A stretch of DNA of 5,128 nt, taken from Bacillota bacterium (GTDB lineage: Bacteria; Bacillota; Sulfobacillia; Symbiobacteriales; Symbiobacteriaceae). This document shows positions 1 through 4,641 of the stretch, one piece after another. The position numbers and the translations under genes were made by a program. The notes below the pieces were generated by a model that saw only the letters and a program-made list of their open reading frames with translations, was not told the origin of the DNA and ran no database searches. Position 1 is the stretch's first letter, and each line of letters begins with the position of its first letter. The stretch is from the NCBI GenBank assembly GCA_028287415.1, contig JAQBPS010000744.1:1-5128 (forward strand). Reading direction: 5' to 3'.

Positions 1-816
1 ATCGAGGCGATGATGAAGGACGGCAAGGCGCTCCAGGCCGGCACCTCGCACTTCCTGGGTCAGAACTTTGCCAAGAGCTTCGAGATCAAGTTCCTCGATA
101 AGGACAACCAGCAGAAGTACGTCCACACGACCTCCTGGGGCGCATCCACCCGCCTGATCGGTGCGATGGTCATGGTTCACGGCGATGACCGGGGCCTGGC
201 GGTGCCGCCGCGGATGGCGCCCGTCCAGGTGATCATGATCCCGGTGGGGCCGCCCAAGCTGCGTGAGAAGGTAATGGCGAAGTTCGACCCGACCTTCGAC
301 GCCCTCAAGATCGCCGGGGTCCGGGTGAAGAGCGACCTGCGCGATGAGACCCCGGGCTGGAAGTTTAACGAGTGGGAGATGCGGGGCGTCCCCATCCGGC
401 TGGAGATCGGCCCGCGCGACGTCGACAATAATCAGGTCGTCCTGGCCCGGCGGGACACTGGCGAGAAGATCACTGCACCCCTGGACGGCATCGTCGACAC
501 GATCAAGACGCTGCTTGATGAGATCCAGGCGAACATGTATCAGAGGGCGGTCGAATTCCGGAACGCCAACTCCCACCTGGAGCTGGAGACGCTGGCGGAC
601 CTCCAGGCGCACATCGCCAAGGCGGATGCCGAGAACGGATACGCCGGCTGGGCGCTGTTCGGCTGGTGCGGCAGCGACGAGTGTGAGGCGAAGGTGAAGG
701 AGGAGACCAAGTTCACCTCCCGGAACATCCCCTTCGAGCCGCCGGTCACCAAGCACAAGTGCGTTACCTGCGGCAGCGAGGCGAAGCACACGGTCTGGTT
801 CGCCCGGGCCTATTAA
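1..816 (+). CDS. proS: Prolyl-tRNA synthetase, archaeal/eukaryotic type, C-terminal part (5' end outside window)
   Basis: This class II aminoacyl-tRNA synthetase charges tRNA-Pro with proline in the cytoplasm. The frame is open from base 1, so the gene begins upstream; 271 residues are visible of a family length near 480. Counting from the first visible codon, residues 13-80 contain the class II motif 3 region (WGASTRLIGA, then HGDDRGLAVPPRMAP). An anticodon-binding domain follows, starting near VQVIMIPVGPP. The C-terminal domain has four cysteines (C223, C228, C254, C257) spaced as a zinc site, and the protein ends in Tyr. The HGDDRGL-PP motif, the extra C-terminal domain and the terminal Tyr mark the archaeal/eukaryotic-type enzyme rather than the longer E. 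coli-type enzyme with an editing insertion. The gene is intact to its TAA stop and is followed by a terminator, so it ends its transcription unit. Identification is very secure. Confidence 0.97.
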   Translation: MEAMMKDGKALQAGTSHFLGQNFAKSFEIKFLDKDNQQKYVHTTSWGASTRLIGAMVMVHGDDRGLAVPPRMAPVQVIMIPVGPPKLREKVMAKFDPTFDALKIAGVRVKSDLRDETPGWKFNEWEMRGVPIRLEIGPRDVDNNQVVLARRDTGEKITAPLDGIVDTIKTLLDEIQANMYQRAVEFRNANSHLELETLADLQAHIAKADAENGYAGWALFGWCGSDECEAKVKEETKFTSRNIPFEPPVTKHKCVTCGSEAKHTVWFARAY

Positions 817-831
817 GAGCGGATCAGTGCG

Positions 832-867
832 GGGCGCCCTCCACCGGGGGCGCCCTGTTCCTGTTCT
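832..867 (+). terminator. Rho-independent terminator of proS
   Basis: Two copies of the self-complementary octamer GGGCGCCC (832-839 and 848-855) form an 8-bp GC stem with an 8-nt loop. A T-rich tail (TGTTCCTGTTCT) follows. It starts 15 bp after the proS stop codon. The tail is T-rich rather than a pure T run, so some read-through into the lipoprotein gene is possible. Confidence 0.8.
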
Positions 868-916
868 AGACGGGCCCTCGCGTGGATAGGCTTGTGGGGC
901 AAGCTTATCGTGAATC

Positions 917-922
917 GGGAGG
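917..922 (+). promoter_or_regulatory. Ribosome binding site that fixes the lipoprotein start
   Basis: GGGAGG lies 8 nt before the GTG at 931. The upstream in-frame starts, TTG at 892 and GTG at 910, have no comparable site, and they would put charged residues ahead of an otherwise canonical lipoprotein signal peptide. Confidence 0.75.
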
Positions 923-930
923 GAAGGACT

Positions 931-1893
931 GTGCGCAAGCGTATCCCGGTCCTGGTGTGTGCGCTGATGATCGGTGCCCTGGCTGTGGCAGGGTGCGGCA
1001 CCCAGCAGGATGTGAAGAGTTTAGCCGACACGGCTGTGGCCACCGTGCTGCGCACTCCGATGATGGCCGTCATGCGCCAGCAGGAGGAGATGGTCAGGCA
1101 GCTGGAGGCGGGCAACGTGAACGGTGCCAGGGCGTCGTACCTCGCCCTTGCCGATGCGTTCAGCAAGGTGCTCGGGCCGGTCAGGACGATGGACCCCGGG
1201 CTGGCCGGGGAGATGGAGAATGCGAACACGGCCCTGAAGGAACTACTGAAGCAGCAGGAGCCGGACCGGGCGGCGATTGGTAAGCAGGCGCAGATTCTGA
1301 GCAGCGCCCTGCGCCGGGCCGCGGATGGCATCGGCATCTCCCTGGTGGGGACGGCAGGCGCACAGGTGGGGACCGCCGGGGGCACTGTGAAGGCGGGAAC
1401 GGCGGCTGCCGGGGCCAAGGCGGGAACGGCGGGCGCCGGGGCTAAGGCGGGTACGGCGGGTGCGACGGGCGCCGGGGCTAAGGCGGGAACGGCGGGCGCC
1501 GGGGCTAAGGCGGGTACGGCGGGCGCCGGGGGCACTGTGAAGGCGGGTACAGCGGGCGCCGGGGCGCCGACCGGCACGAACGCCCCAACGCCGGGCACCG
1601 TCGCTCACACCAAGGAGCAAACCGTCGAAGTGCGGGTGAACGAGTACCGGTTCACGCAGCCCAAGATCAGCGTGAAGAAAGGCACTCGGGTCACCATCAA
1701 GCTAATCAACGAGGGCACCGAAAAGCACGAGTTTGAGTTGGATGCGTTCCACTTCGAGATCAAGCCGATCGCCTCCCGCACCAGCGCACAGGCCTCCTTC
1801 GTGGCAGACCGCACGGGGAGCTTCGAGTTCGCCTGCCATGTTGACAGCCATTACCAGAAGGGGATGAAGGGCATCCTGGAGGTCGTCAATTAG
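931..1893 (+). CDS. Predicted membrane-anchored lipoprotein with repeat spacer and C-terminal type 1 copper (cupredoxin) domain
   Basis: The 320-residue product starts with a lipoprotein signal peptide: MRKR, a hydrophobic stretch, then the lipobox VAGC with Cys22 as the lipidated residue. It should therefore be exported and anchored on the outer face of the membrane. Residues 23-140 are Gln/Glu/Ala-rich, look helical and match no domain I recognise. Residues 150-210 are a tandem Gly-Ala-Lys-Ala-Gly-Thr-Ala repeat, probably a flexible spacer. From about residue 230 to the end is a cupredoxin-like beta domain. H266 (in KHEFEL) and the C-x4-H-x4-M motif C302/H307/M312 give the His-Cys-His-Met ligand set of a type 1 copper centre. 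By family knowledge such domains carry single electrons or bind copper; which applies here is not visible. A GTG start at 931 was chosen from the ribosome binding site and the signal peptide. The thiamine-diphosphate enzyme follows after 72 bp with no terminator seen, so an operon is possible. Confidence 0.87.
   Translation: MRKRIPVLVCALMIGALAVAGCGTQQDVKSLADTAVATVLRTPMMAVMRQQEEMVRQLEAGNVNGARASYLALADAFSKVLGPVRTMDPGLAGEMENANTALKELLKQQEPDRAAIGKQAQILSSALRRAADGIGISLVGTAGAQVGTAGGTVKAGTAAAGAKAGTAGAGAKAGTAGATGAGAKAGTAGAGAKAGTAGAGGTVKAGTAGAGAPTGTNAPTPGTVAHTKEQTVEVRVNEYRFTQPKISVKKGTRVTIKLINEGTEKHEFELDAFHFEIKPIASRTSAQASFVADRTGSFEFACHVDSHYQKGMKGILEVVN
1378..1560 (+). repeat. In-frame tandem repeat, mostly 27-bp units, inside the lipoprotein gene
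   Basis: The array reads 33, 27, 36, 27, 27 and 33 bp. The 27-bp unit encodes GAKAGTAGA. The first and last units (1378-1410 and 1528-1560) are both an 11-codon variant encoding GGTVKAGTAAA or GGTVKAGTAGA, so the same variant brackets the array. The 36-bp unit (1438-1473) is a 27-bp unit plus a 9-bp partial duplication encoding TGA. Every length is a multiple of three, so copy-number change would lengthen or shorten the spacer without breaking the frame. Confidence 0.93.
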
Positions 1894-1965
1894 GGTTGCT
1901 GACAGGCGCCCGCCGCAACTGCTAAACGCCAAAACCGCGCATCCTAGCGGCGGAGGTGGGAGGCC

Positions 1966-3660
1966 ATGAATGTGGCCACGTTTTTACTGCGGCAGCTCGC
2001 CGCCTGGGGTGTGAAGCGGGTTTACGGCGTTATTGGGGATGCGATTATCCCACTGATGGACCAGTTCTCCCGCCAAACGGAACTCCAGTTCATCCCGGTG
2101 CGGCATGAGTCGGCCGCCGGCTTCATGGCCGCAGCCGAAGCGAAGCTGGACGGCTCGCTGGGCGTCTGCATTGGTACGAGCGGGCCGGGGCTGGCGAACC
2201 TGATCAATGGCATCGCCGATGCCTACGCCGACCGGGTCCCGCTGCTGGTCGTGAGCGGTCAGGTGGCATCCGACAAGGTGGGCAGCGACACAAAGCAGTA
2301 TGTCGACCAGCAGGCCATGGTGCAGTCGCTGGCGGGCTACTCGGCGCTGCTGGCGGGGCCCGGCGCTCTGCCGGCGGCGCTGACGCAGGCGCTCAAGGTC
2401 GCCATCGGCGAGGGGCGGGTCGCCCACCTGAGCGTGCCCAAGGACTACTGGATGGCCGATGTGCCGGCTGAAGTGCGGCCGCCGGAGCCCTTCCTCACGG
2501 CGCCGCCTGTGGTCGAACCCGGTGCGCTGGAGGCAGCGGCCGCCATGCTGCGGGCGGCGCGGCGCCCGCTGATGCTCGCCGGGCACGGCAGCCGGCCGGG
2601 AGCGGGCTCCCTGCTTGAGCTGGCAGAGACGTGGGGCGCCGGCGTGATGCTGGCGCTCGGCGGCAAGGGGATGGTGCCCGGCGACCACCCGCAGGTGCTG
2701 GGCGGGGTCGGACAGGGCGGGAGCATGGCCTCCCACCGGGCGCTGGCGGCGGCTGACCTGCTCTTTGTCGCCGGTTCCAGCTGGTGGCCGGCCAAGTATA
2801 TGCCACAGCAGATCAAGCTGGTGCAGCTGGACCGGTCGGGCGCGAACATCGGGCTGCACCACCCCGTTGACCTGGGGCTGCCAGGGGAGAGCGGGGTGGT
2901 GCTGCCCGAGCTGCTGCGCGCACTTCAGGCTGACCCGGGCCTAGAGCGCAGCGGCTGGGTCGACTCGTTGTCAGGCTGGAAGCGGGAATGGCAGGAGACC
3001 CTGGCAGCGGAGGCCAGGGCCGGGGGCGGCACACCCGCCGACGCCCGAACCCCCGCCGGCGCCGACGCAGCGCCCCCCGCCAGTGCCCCGACCCCCGTCC
3101 ACCCCGCCGCCCTCGTCCAGGCCATCGAGCGAGTCGCAGCCACCGACGCCATCATCACCCTCGACACCGGCGAGCACCTGCTCTGGTTCAACCGCCACTT
3201 TGCCGGGAACGGCCAGCGCATCCTGTTCTCCGGTACGTGGCGCTCGATGGGCTTCGGCCTGCCCGCCGCCTCCGCAGCCAAGCTGTGCCGGCCGGACGCC
3301 CCGGTCATTGCCCTCGTCGGCGATGGCGGCCTCACCACCCTGCTGGGCGAACTCGCGGTGCCCATTCAGGAGGGCCTAGCCGTCACCGTTGTCGTCTCGC
3401 GTAACGGTGCGCTCGGCCTGGAGGCCCACAAGGCCCGGTCCGAGGGCTTCCGCCCGTTCGGCCACGAACTGCGCAATCCCGACTTTGCTGCGGTCGCCCG
3501 GGCTTTCGGCTGGCACGCCTGGCGGGTCGACCACCAGGCCGAACTCGACGGCGCCCTGAGCGCGGCCGTCATGTCCGGCGGCCCCGCCCTGGTCGATGTC
3601 CATACCGCTAACGACCCCGCGCTGTTCCGCCCTGGAAATTTGTCCCCGGCGAAAGGGTGA
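1966..3660 (+). CDS. Thiamine-diphosphate-dependent enzyme of the pyruvate oxidase / acetolactate synthase family
   Basis: The 564-residue product has the three-domain layout of this family. The N-terminal pyrimidine-binding domain carries the activating Glu (E48 in RHESAAGFMAAAEA) and the GTSGPG loop (70-75). The central domain (about 185-345) includes AGHGSRPG. The C-terminal pyrophosphate-binding domain has G452-D453-G454 and N480, at the 27-residue spacing expected for the Mg/diphosphate motif. The C-terminal part (LEAHKARSEGFRPFGHELRNPDFAAVARAFG) aligns by eye with E. coli PoxB better than with biosynthetic acetolactate synthases, suggesting oxidative decarboxylation of pyruvate with FAD. 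Substrate and acceptor cannot be read from sequence, and acetolactate synthase or another 2-oxoacid decarboxylase remains possible. A PoxB-like C-terminal membrane-binding helix is not obvious. The start is the ATG 8 nt after GGAGGT (1952-1957). A Pro/Ala/Gly-rich stretch (about residues 350-377) sits before the last domain, and codon use changes there. Confidence 0.93.
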   Translation: MNVATFLLRQLAAWGVKRVYGVIGDAIIPLMDQFSRQTELQFIPVRHESAAGFMAAAEAKLDGSLGVCIGTSGPGLANLINGIADAYADRVPLLVVSGQVASDKVGSDTKQYVDQQAMVQSLAGYSALLAGPGALPAALTQALKVAIGEGRVAHLSVPKDYWMADVPAEVRPPEPFLTAPPVVEPGALEAAAAMLRAARRPLMLAGHGSRPGAGSLLELAETWGAGVMLALGGKGMVPGDHPQVLGGVGQGGSMASHRALAAADLLFVAGSSWWPAKYMPQQIKLVQLDRSGANIGLHHPVDLGLPGESGVVLPELLRALQADPGLERSGWVDSLSGWKREWQETLAAEARAGGGTPADARTPAGADAAPPASAPTPVHPAALVQAIERVAATDAIITLDTGEHLLWFNRHFAGNGQRILFSGTWRSMGFGLPAASAAKLCRPDAPVIALVGDGGLTTLLGELAVPIQEGLAVTVVVSRNGALGLEAHKARSEGFRPFGHELRNPDFAAVARAFGWHAWRVDHQAELDGALSAAVMSGGPALVDVHTANDPALFRPGNLSPAKG

Positions 3661-3687
3661 ATATGGTCCGGGTGCGCGAGCATCCTA
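3659..3687 (+). promoter_or_regulatory. Candidate sigma-G (forespore) type promoter for the repeat-protein gene
   Basis: GAATA (3659-3663) and CATCCTA (3681-3687), separated by 17 bp, fit the Bacillus sigma-G pattern as I know it: GHATR, about 17-18 bp, CAT(A/C)(A/C/T)TA. The -35 element overlaps the TGA stop of the preceding enzyme gene. A start near 3694 would give a leader of about 40 nt to the ATG at 3735. The match is by eye; sigma-F consensus overlaps partly with sigma-G. Confidence 0.5.
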
Positions 3688-3695
3688 GAGGAGCG

Positions 3696-3710
3696 TGCAG
3701 CCGCGCTGCA
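3696..3710 (+). other. Small perfect hairpin in the leader of the repeat-protein gene
   Basis: TGCAGC (3696-3701) and GCTGCA (3705-3710) form a 6-bp perfect stem with a 3-nt CGC loop. If transcription starts near 3694 as the promoter predicts, the hairpin sits at the very 5' end of the mRNA, where such structures are known to slow decay. It leaves the ribosome binding site free. Confidence 0.5.
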
Positions 3711-3720
3711 ACGAGTAGAT

Positions 3721-3726
3721 GGGAGG
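3721..3726 (+). promoter_or_regulatory. Ribosome binding site that fixes the repeat-protein start
   Basis: GGGAGG ends 8 nt before the ATG at 3735. It supports that start over the in-frame GTG at 3657, which overlaps the previous stop codon and would add 26 Arg-rich residues unlike the rest of the protein. Confidence 0.75.
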
Positions 3727-3734
3727 CGTCGCTT

Positions 3735-4280
3735 ATGTACCAGCAGGTTATGGACATGATTCAGAGGCTGATTCAGTCTGAGCAGCAGAACCGCCAGGTC
3801 GCGGGGCAGTTGTCCCTGACCGCCCAGCAGGACGTCCGCTTCCTCAGCCAGCTCCTCCAGACCGCGCAGCAGGATCGCGAGATGCTGCAGCGTCTTCAGC
3901 AGACCGCCGAGCAGGATGTCGACATTCTTCAGCAGCTGATCCGCACGGCCCAGCAGGATGCGCAGGTCAGCCAGGTGCTGGAGCAGCGCGAGGCGATGGC
4001 TGCCCAGGGGTTTGCCACCGCTTCGCAGGCGATCAGTTCCGCCGCACAGGTTGCGCAGCAGGCCGTCGCCGGCGACGGCATGGGCCGGGTCGGCGGCTTC
4101 CGCCCGGACGGCTTCGTGGGTGGGATGGCGGGCGCCGGCATGCCCCGTATCGATGGTGGCATGGCGAGCGCAGGTGGCATGGCGAACGCAGGTGGCATGG
4201 CGAACGCGGGTGGCATGGCGAGCGGTGGTGGCATGGCGAGCGGTGGTGGCATGGCGAACGCTGGTGGCATCCCTCAGTAG
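3735..4280 (+). CDS. Uncharacterised Gln-rich coiled-coil protein with Gly-Met-rich repeat tail
   Basis: I do not recognise a family for this 181-residue product. Residues 1-84 fall into six consecutive 14-residue units: MYQQVMDMIQRLIQ, SEQQNRQVAGQLSL, TAQQDVRFLSQLLQ, TAQQDREMLQRLQQ, TAEQDVDILQQLIR and TAQQDAQVSQVLEQ. Gln4 and Leu12 are constant in all six. Fourteen residues is two heptads, so a long helix forming a coiled coil is likely. Residues 85-115 continue as an Ala/Gln-rich helix. Residues 141-176 are six hexapeptides of the form GGMA(S/N)(A/G), and the protein ends GGIPQ. There is no signal peptide or membrane segment, so it should be cytoplasmic or, if made during sporulation, in the forespore or spore. 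The upstream sigma-G-like promoter suggests a spore role, which is inference. A terminator follows at 4407-4441. It is clearly coding: good ribosome binding site, and both repeat types are conserved at the protein level. Confidence 0.85.
   Translation: MYQQVMDMIQRLIQSEQQNRQVAGQLSLTAQQDVRFLSQLLQTAQQDREMLQRLQQTAEQDVDILQQLIRTAQQDAQVSQVLEQREAMAAQGFATASQAISSAAQVAQQAVAGDGMGRVGGFRPDGFVGGMAGAGMPRIDGGMASAGGMANAGGMANAGGMASGGGMASGGGMANAGGIPQ
3819..3986 (+). repeat. Four clear 42-bp units encoding TAQQD-type double heptads
   Basis: Units start at 3819, 3861, 3903 and 3945, each opening with an ACC or ACG codon and then a GCC/GCG-CAG/GAG-CAG-GAC/GAT core (TAQQD or TAEQD). Two more diverged 42-bp units (3735-3776 and 3777-3818) are visible only in the protein. 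DNA divergence between units with protein conservation indicates old duplication under selection rather than recent slippage. Confidence 0.85.
4155..4262 (+). repeat. Six tandem 18-bp units encoding GGMA(S/N)(A/G)
   Basis: Units begin at 4155, 4173, 4191, 4209, 4227 and 4245, each opening with GGTGGCATGGCGA. They differ mainly in the Ser/Asn codon and the last codon. A truncated seventh copy (GGTGGCAT) begins at 4263. The near identity suggests recent expansion by slippage or unequal recombination, all in frame. Confidence 0.93.
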
Positions 4281-4306
4281 CCCCGTCCGCCTGGGTTGTC
4301 CCGCAA

Positions 4307-4332
4307 CAGGCGCTCCCCGGTCGGGGCGCCTG
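4307..4332 (+). other. GC-rich hairpin after the repeat-protein gene
   Basis: CAGGCG (4307-4312) pairs with CGCCTG (4327-4332), and CCCC (4315-4318) pairs with GGGG (4323-4326) inside, leaving a two-base CT bulge. It lies 26 bp after the stop codon. No T run follows, so it is more likely a 3'-end stabiliser or attenuator than a complete terminator. Confidence 0.55.
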
Positions 4333-4356
4333 TGACGGCCCGCCCCGCAGAGCCGC

Positions 4357-4386
4357 CATGCGCGAGTGCACGAGCTGCGGCGCATG
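4357..4386 (+). other. 7-bp inverted repeat between two hairpins
   Basis: CATGCGC (4357-4363) and GCGCATG (4380-4386) are perfect inverted copies around 16 nt. No T tract follows. It could fold in RNA or be a DNA site; nothing nearby decides between these. Apart from the hairpins, no gene is supported in 4281-4406. Confidence 0.4.
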
Positions 4387-4406
4387 CGTGTCTGTCATAC
4401 AAAACC

Positions 4407-4441
4407 GGCAAGCCGTGAAGCGGGCTTGCCTCTTTGTTTTT
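4407..4441 (+). terminator. Strong rho-independent terminator
   Basis: GGCAAGCC (4407-4414) and GGCTTGCC (4423-4430) form a perfect 8-bp stem with an 8-nt loop, followed by TCTTTGTTTTT. An AAAA run lies just before the stem, so weak activity on the other strand is possible. It separates the repeat-protein unit from the glycosyltransferase unit. Confidence 0.9.
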
Positions 4442-4462
4442 GGACAAGCAATGTGCTACACT
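4434..4462 (+). promoter_or_regulatory. Possible vegetative (extended -10) promoter for the glycosyltransferase unit
   Basis: TGCTACACT (4454-4462) is an extended -10 (TGN plus TACACT, 4 of 6 to TATAAT). TTGTTT (4434-4439) lies 17 bp upstream but matches TTGACA only at TTG, and it overlaps the terminator tail. This region is clearly AT-richer than the rest of the window, as expected for a promoter. The match is modest. Confidence 0.35.
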
Positions 4463-4548
4463 TTCAGGAGAAAATTGGGCATATAAATATGTCAGAACAT
4501 TGTCGAATCTGGTTGGATGGTTCGCCTGGGATACAGGAGGAAAATCGC

Positions 4549-4641
4549 TTGAAGAGCAGAAATAAGAGTAGAACGGATCACCCGCGCTGCAAACGGTTAC
4601 AAAAGTGCGGTTGCTGTAACCGGAACGGAGGTAGGTTCTGA
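4549..4641 (+). CDS. Possible 30-residue basic Cys-rich small protein or leader peptide, overlapping the glycosyltransferase start
   Basis: A TTG codon at 4549 sits 8 nt after a full AGGAGG (4535-4540). It opens a 30-codon frame whose TGA stop overlaps the ATG of the next gene by one base (TGATG), an arrangement typical of translational coupling. The product begins MKSRNKSR and ends with four cysteines (C14, C20, C22, C23 in CKRLQKCGCC) and NRNGGRF; it is strongly basic with no membrane segment. No family is recognised. The ribosome binding site and overlap are the only support; it may be an untranslated leader. An in-frame ATG at 4489 would give a 50-residue version but lacks a well-placed binding site. 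Confidence 0.42.
   Translation: MKSRNKSRTDHPRCKRLQKCGCCNRNGGRF
4594..4622. promoter_or_regulatory. 8-bp perfect inverted repeat upstream of the glycosyltransferase ribosome binding site
   Basis: CGGTTACA (4594-4601) and TGTAACCG (4615-4622) are perfect inverted copies with a 13-bp spacer. The right arm ends 4 bp before GGAGGT (4627-4632). As DNA it could be an operator for a dimeric regulator; as RNA it is a stem-loop close to the ribosome binding site. No regulator is encoded in the window. Confidence 0.5.

Noticed and set aside
864..892. TTCTAG and TAGGCT spaced 17 bp as a promoter for the lipoprotein gene
   Set aside because: Only 3 of 6 at -35 and a poor -10; a promoter must exist or read-through occurs, but I cannot place it.
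892..930. Earlier TTG (892) or GTG (910) start for the lipoprotein
   Set aside because: No ribosome binding site, and the extension spoils the signal peptide; TTG 892 also lies within a small stem (888-894 with 900-906).
1378..1560. Repeat array as a possible CRISPR
   Set aside because: Contiguous in-frame coding repeats with no unique spacers; the same applies to 4155-4262.
813..1598. 261-codon minus-strand frame with Ala/Pro/Val repeats
   Set aside because: It is the antisense shadow of the lipoprotein repeat spacer and also covers the proS terminator; no ribosome binding site or domain was seen.
1895..1919. GTTGC/GCAAC inverted repeat after the lipoprotein gene
   Set aside because: Only 5 bp with a 15-nt loop and no T tract; not a credible terminator.
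3657..3734. GTG start at 3657 for the repeat protein, overlapping the enzyme stop codon
   Set aside because: The added 26 residues are Arg-rich and outside the 14-residue register that begins exactly at the ATG at 3735, which has its own binding site.
3366..4385. 339-codon minus-strand frame with RHAT-type repeats
   Set aside because: It is antisense to two well-supported genes and its repeats are the complement of the GGMA units.
4480..4489. CATATAAAT as a sigma-E or sigma-K -10 element
   Set aside because: The match is partial and no suitable -35 element lies 16-18 bp upstream.
4489..4641. 50-codon version of the small ORF from the ATG at 4489
   Set aside because: The nearest AGGAG is 18 nt upstream, too far; the TTG at 4549 has ideal spacing.
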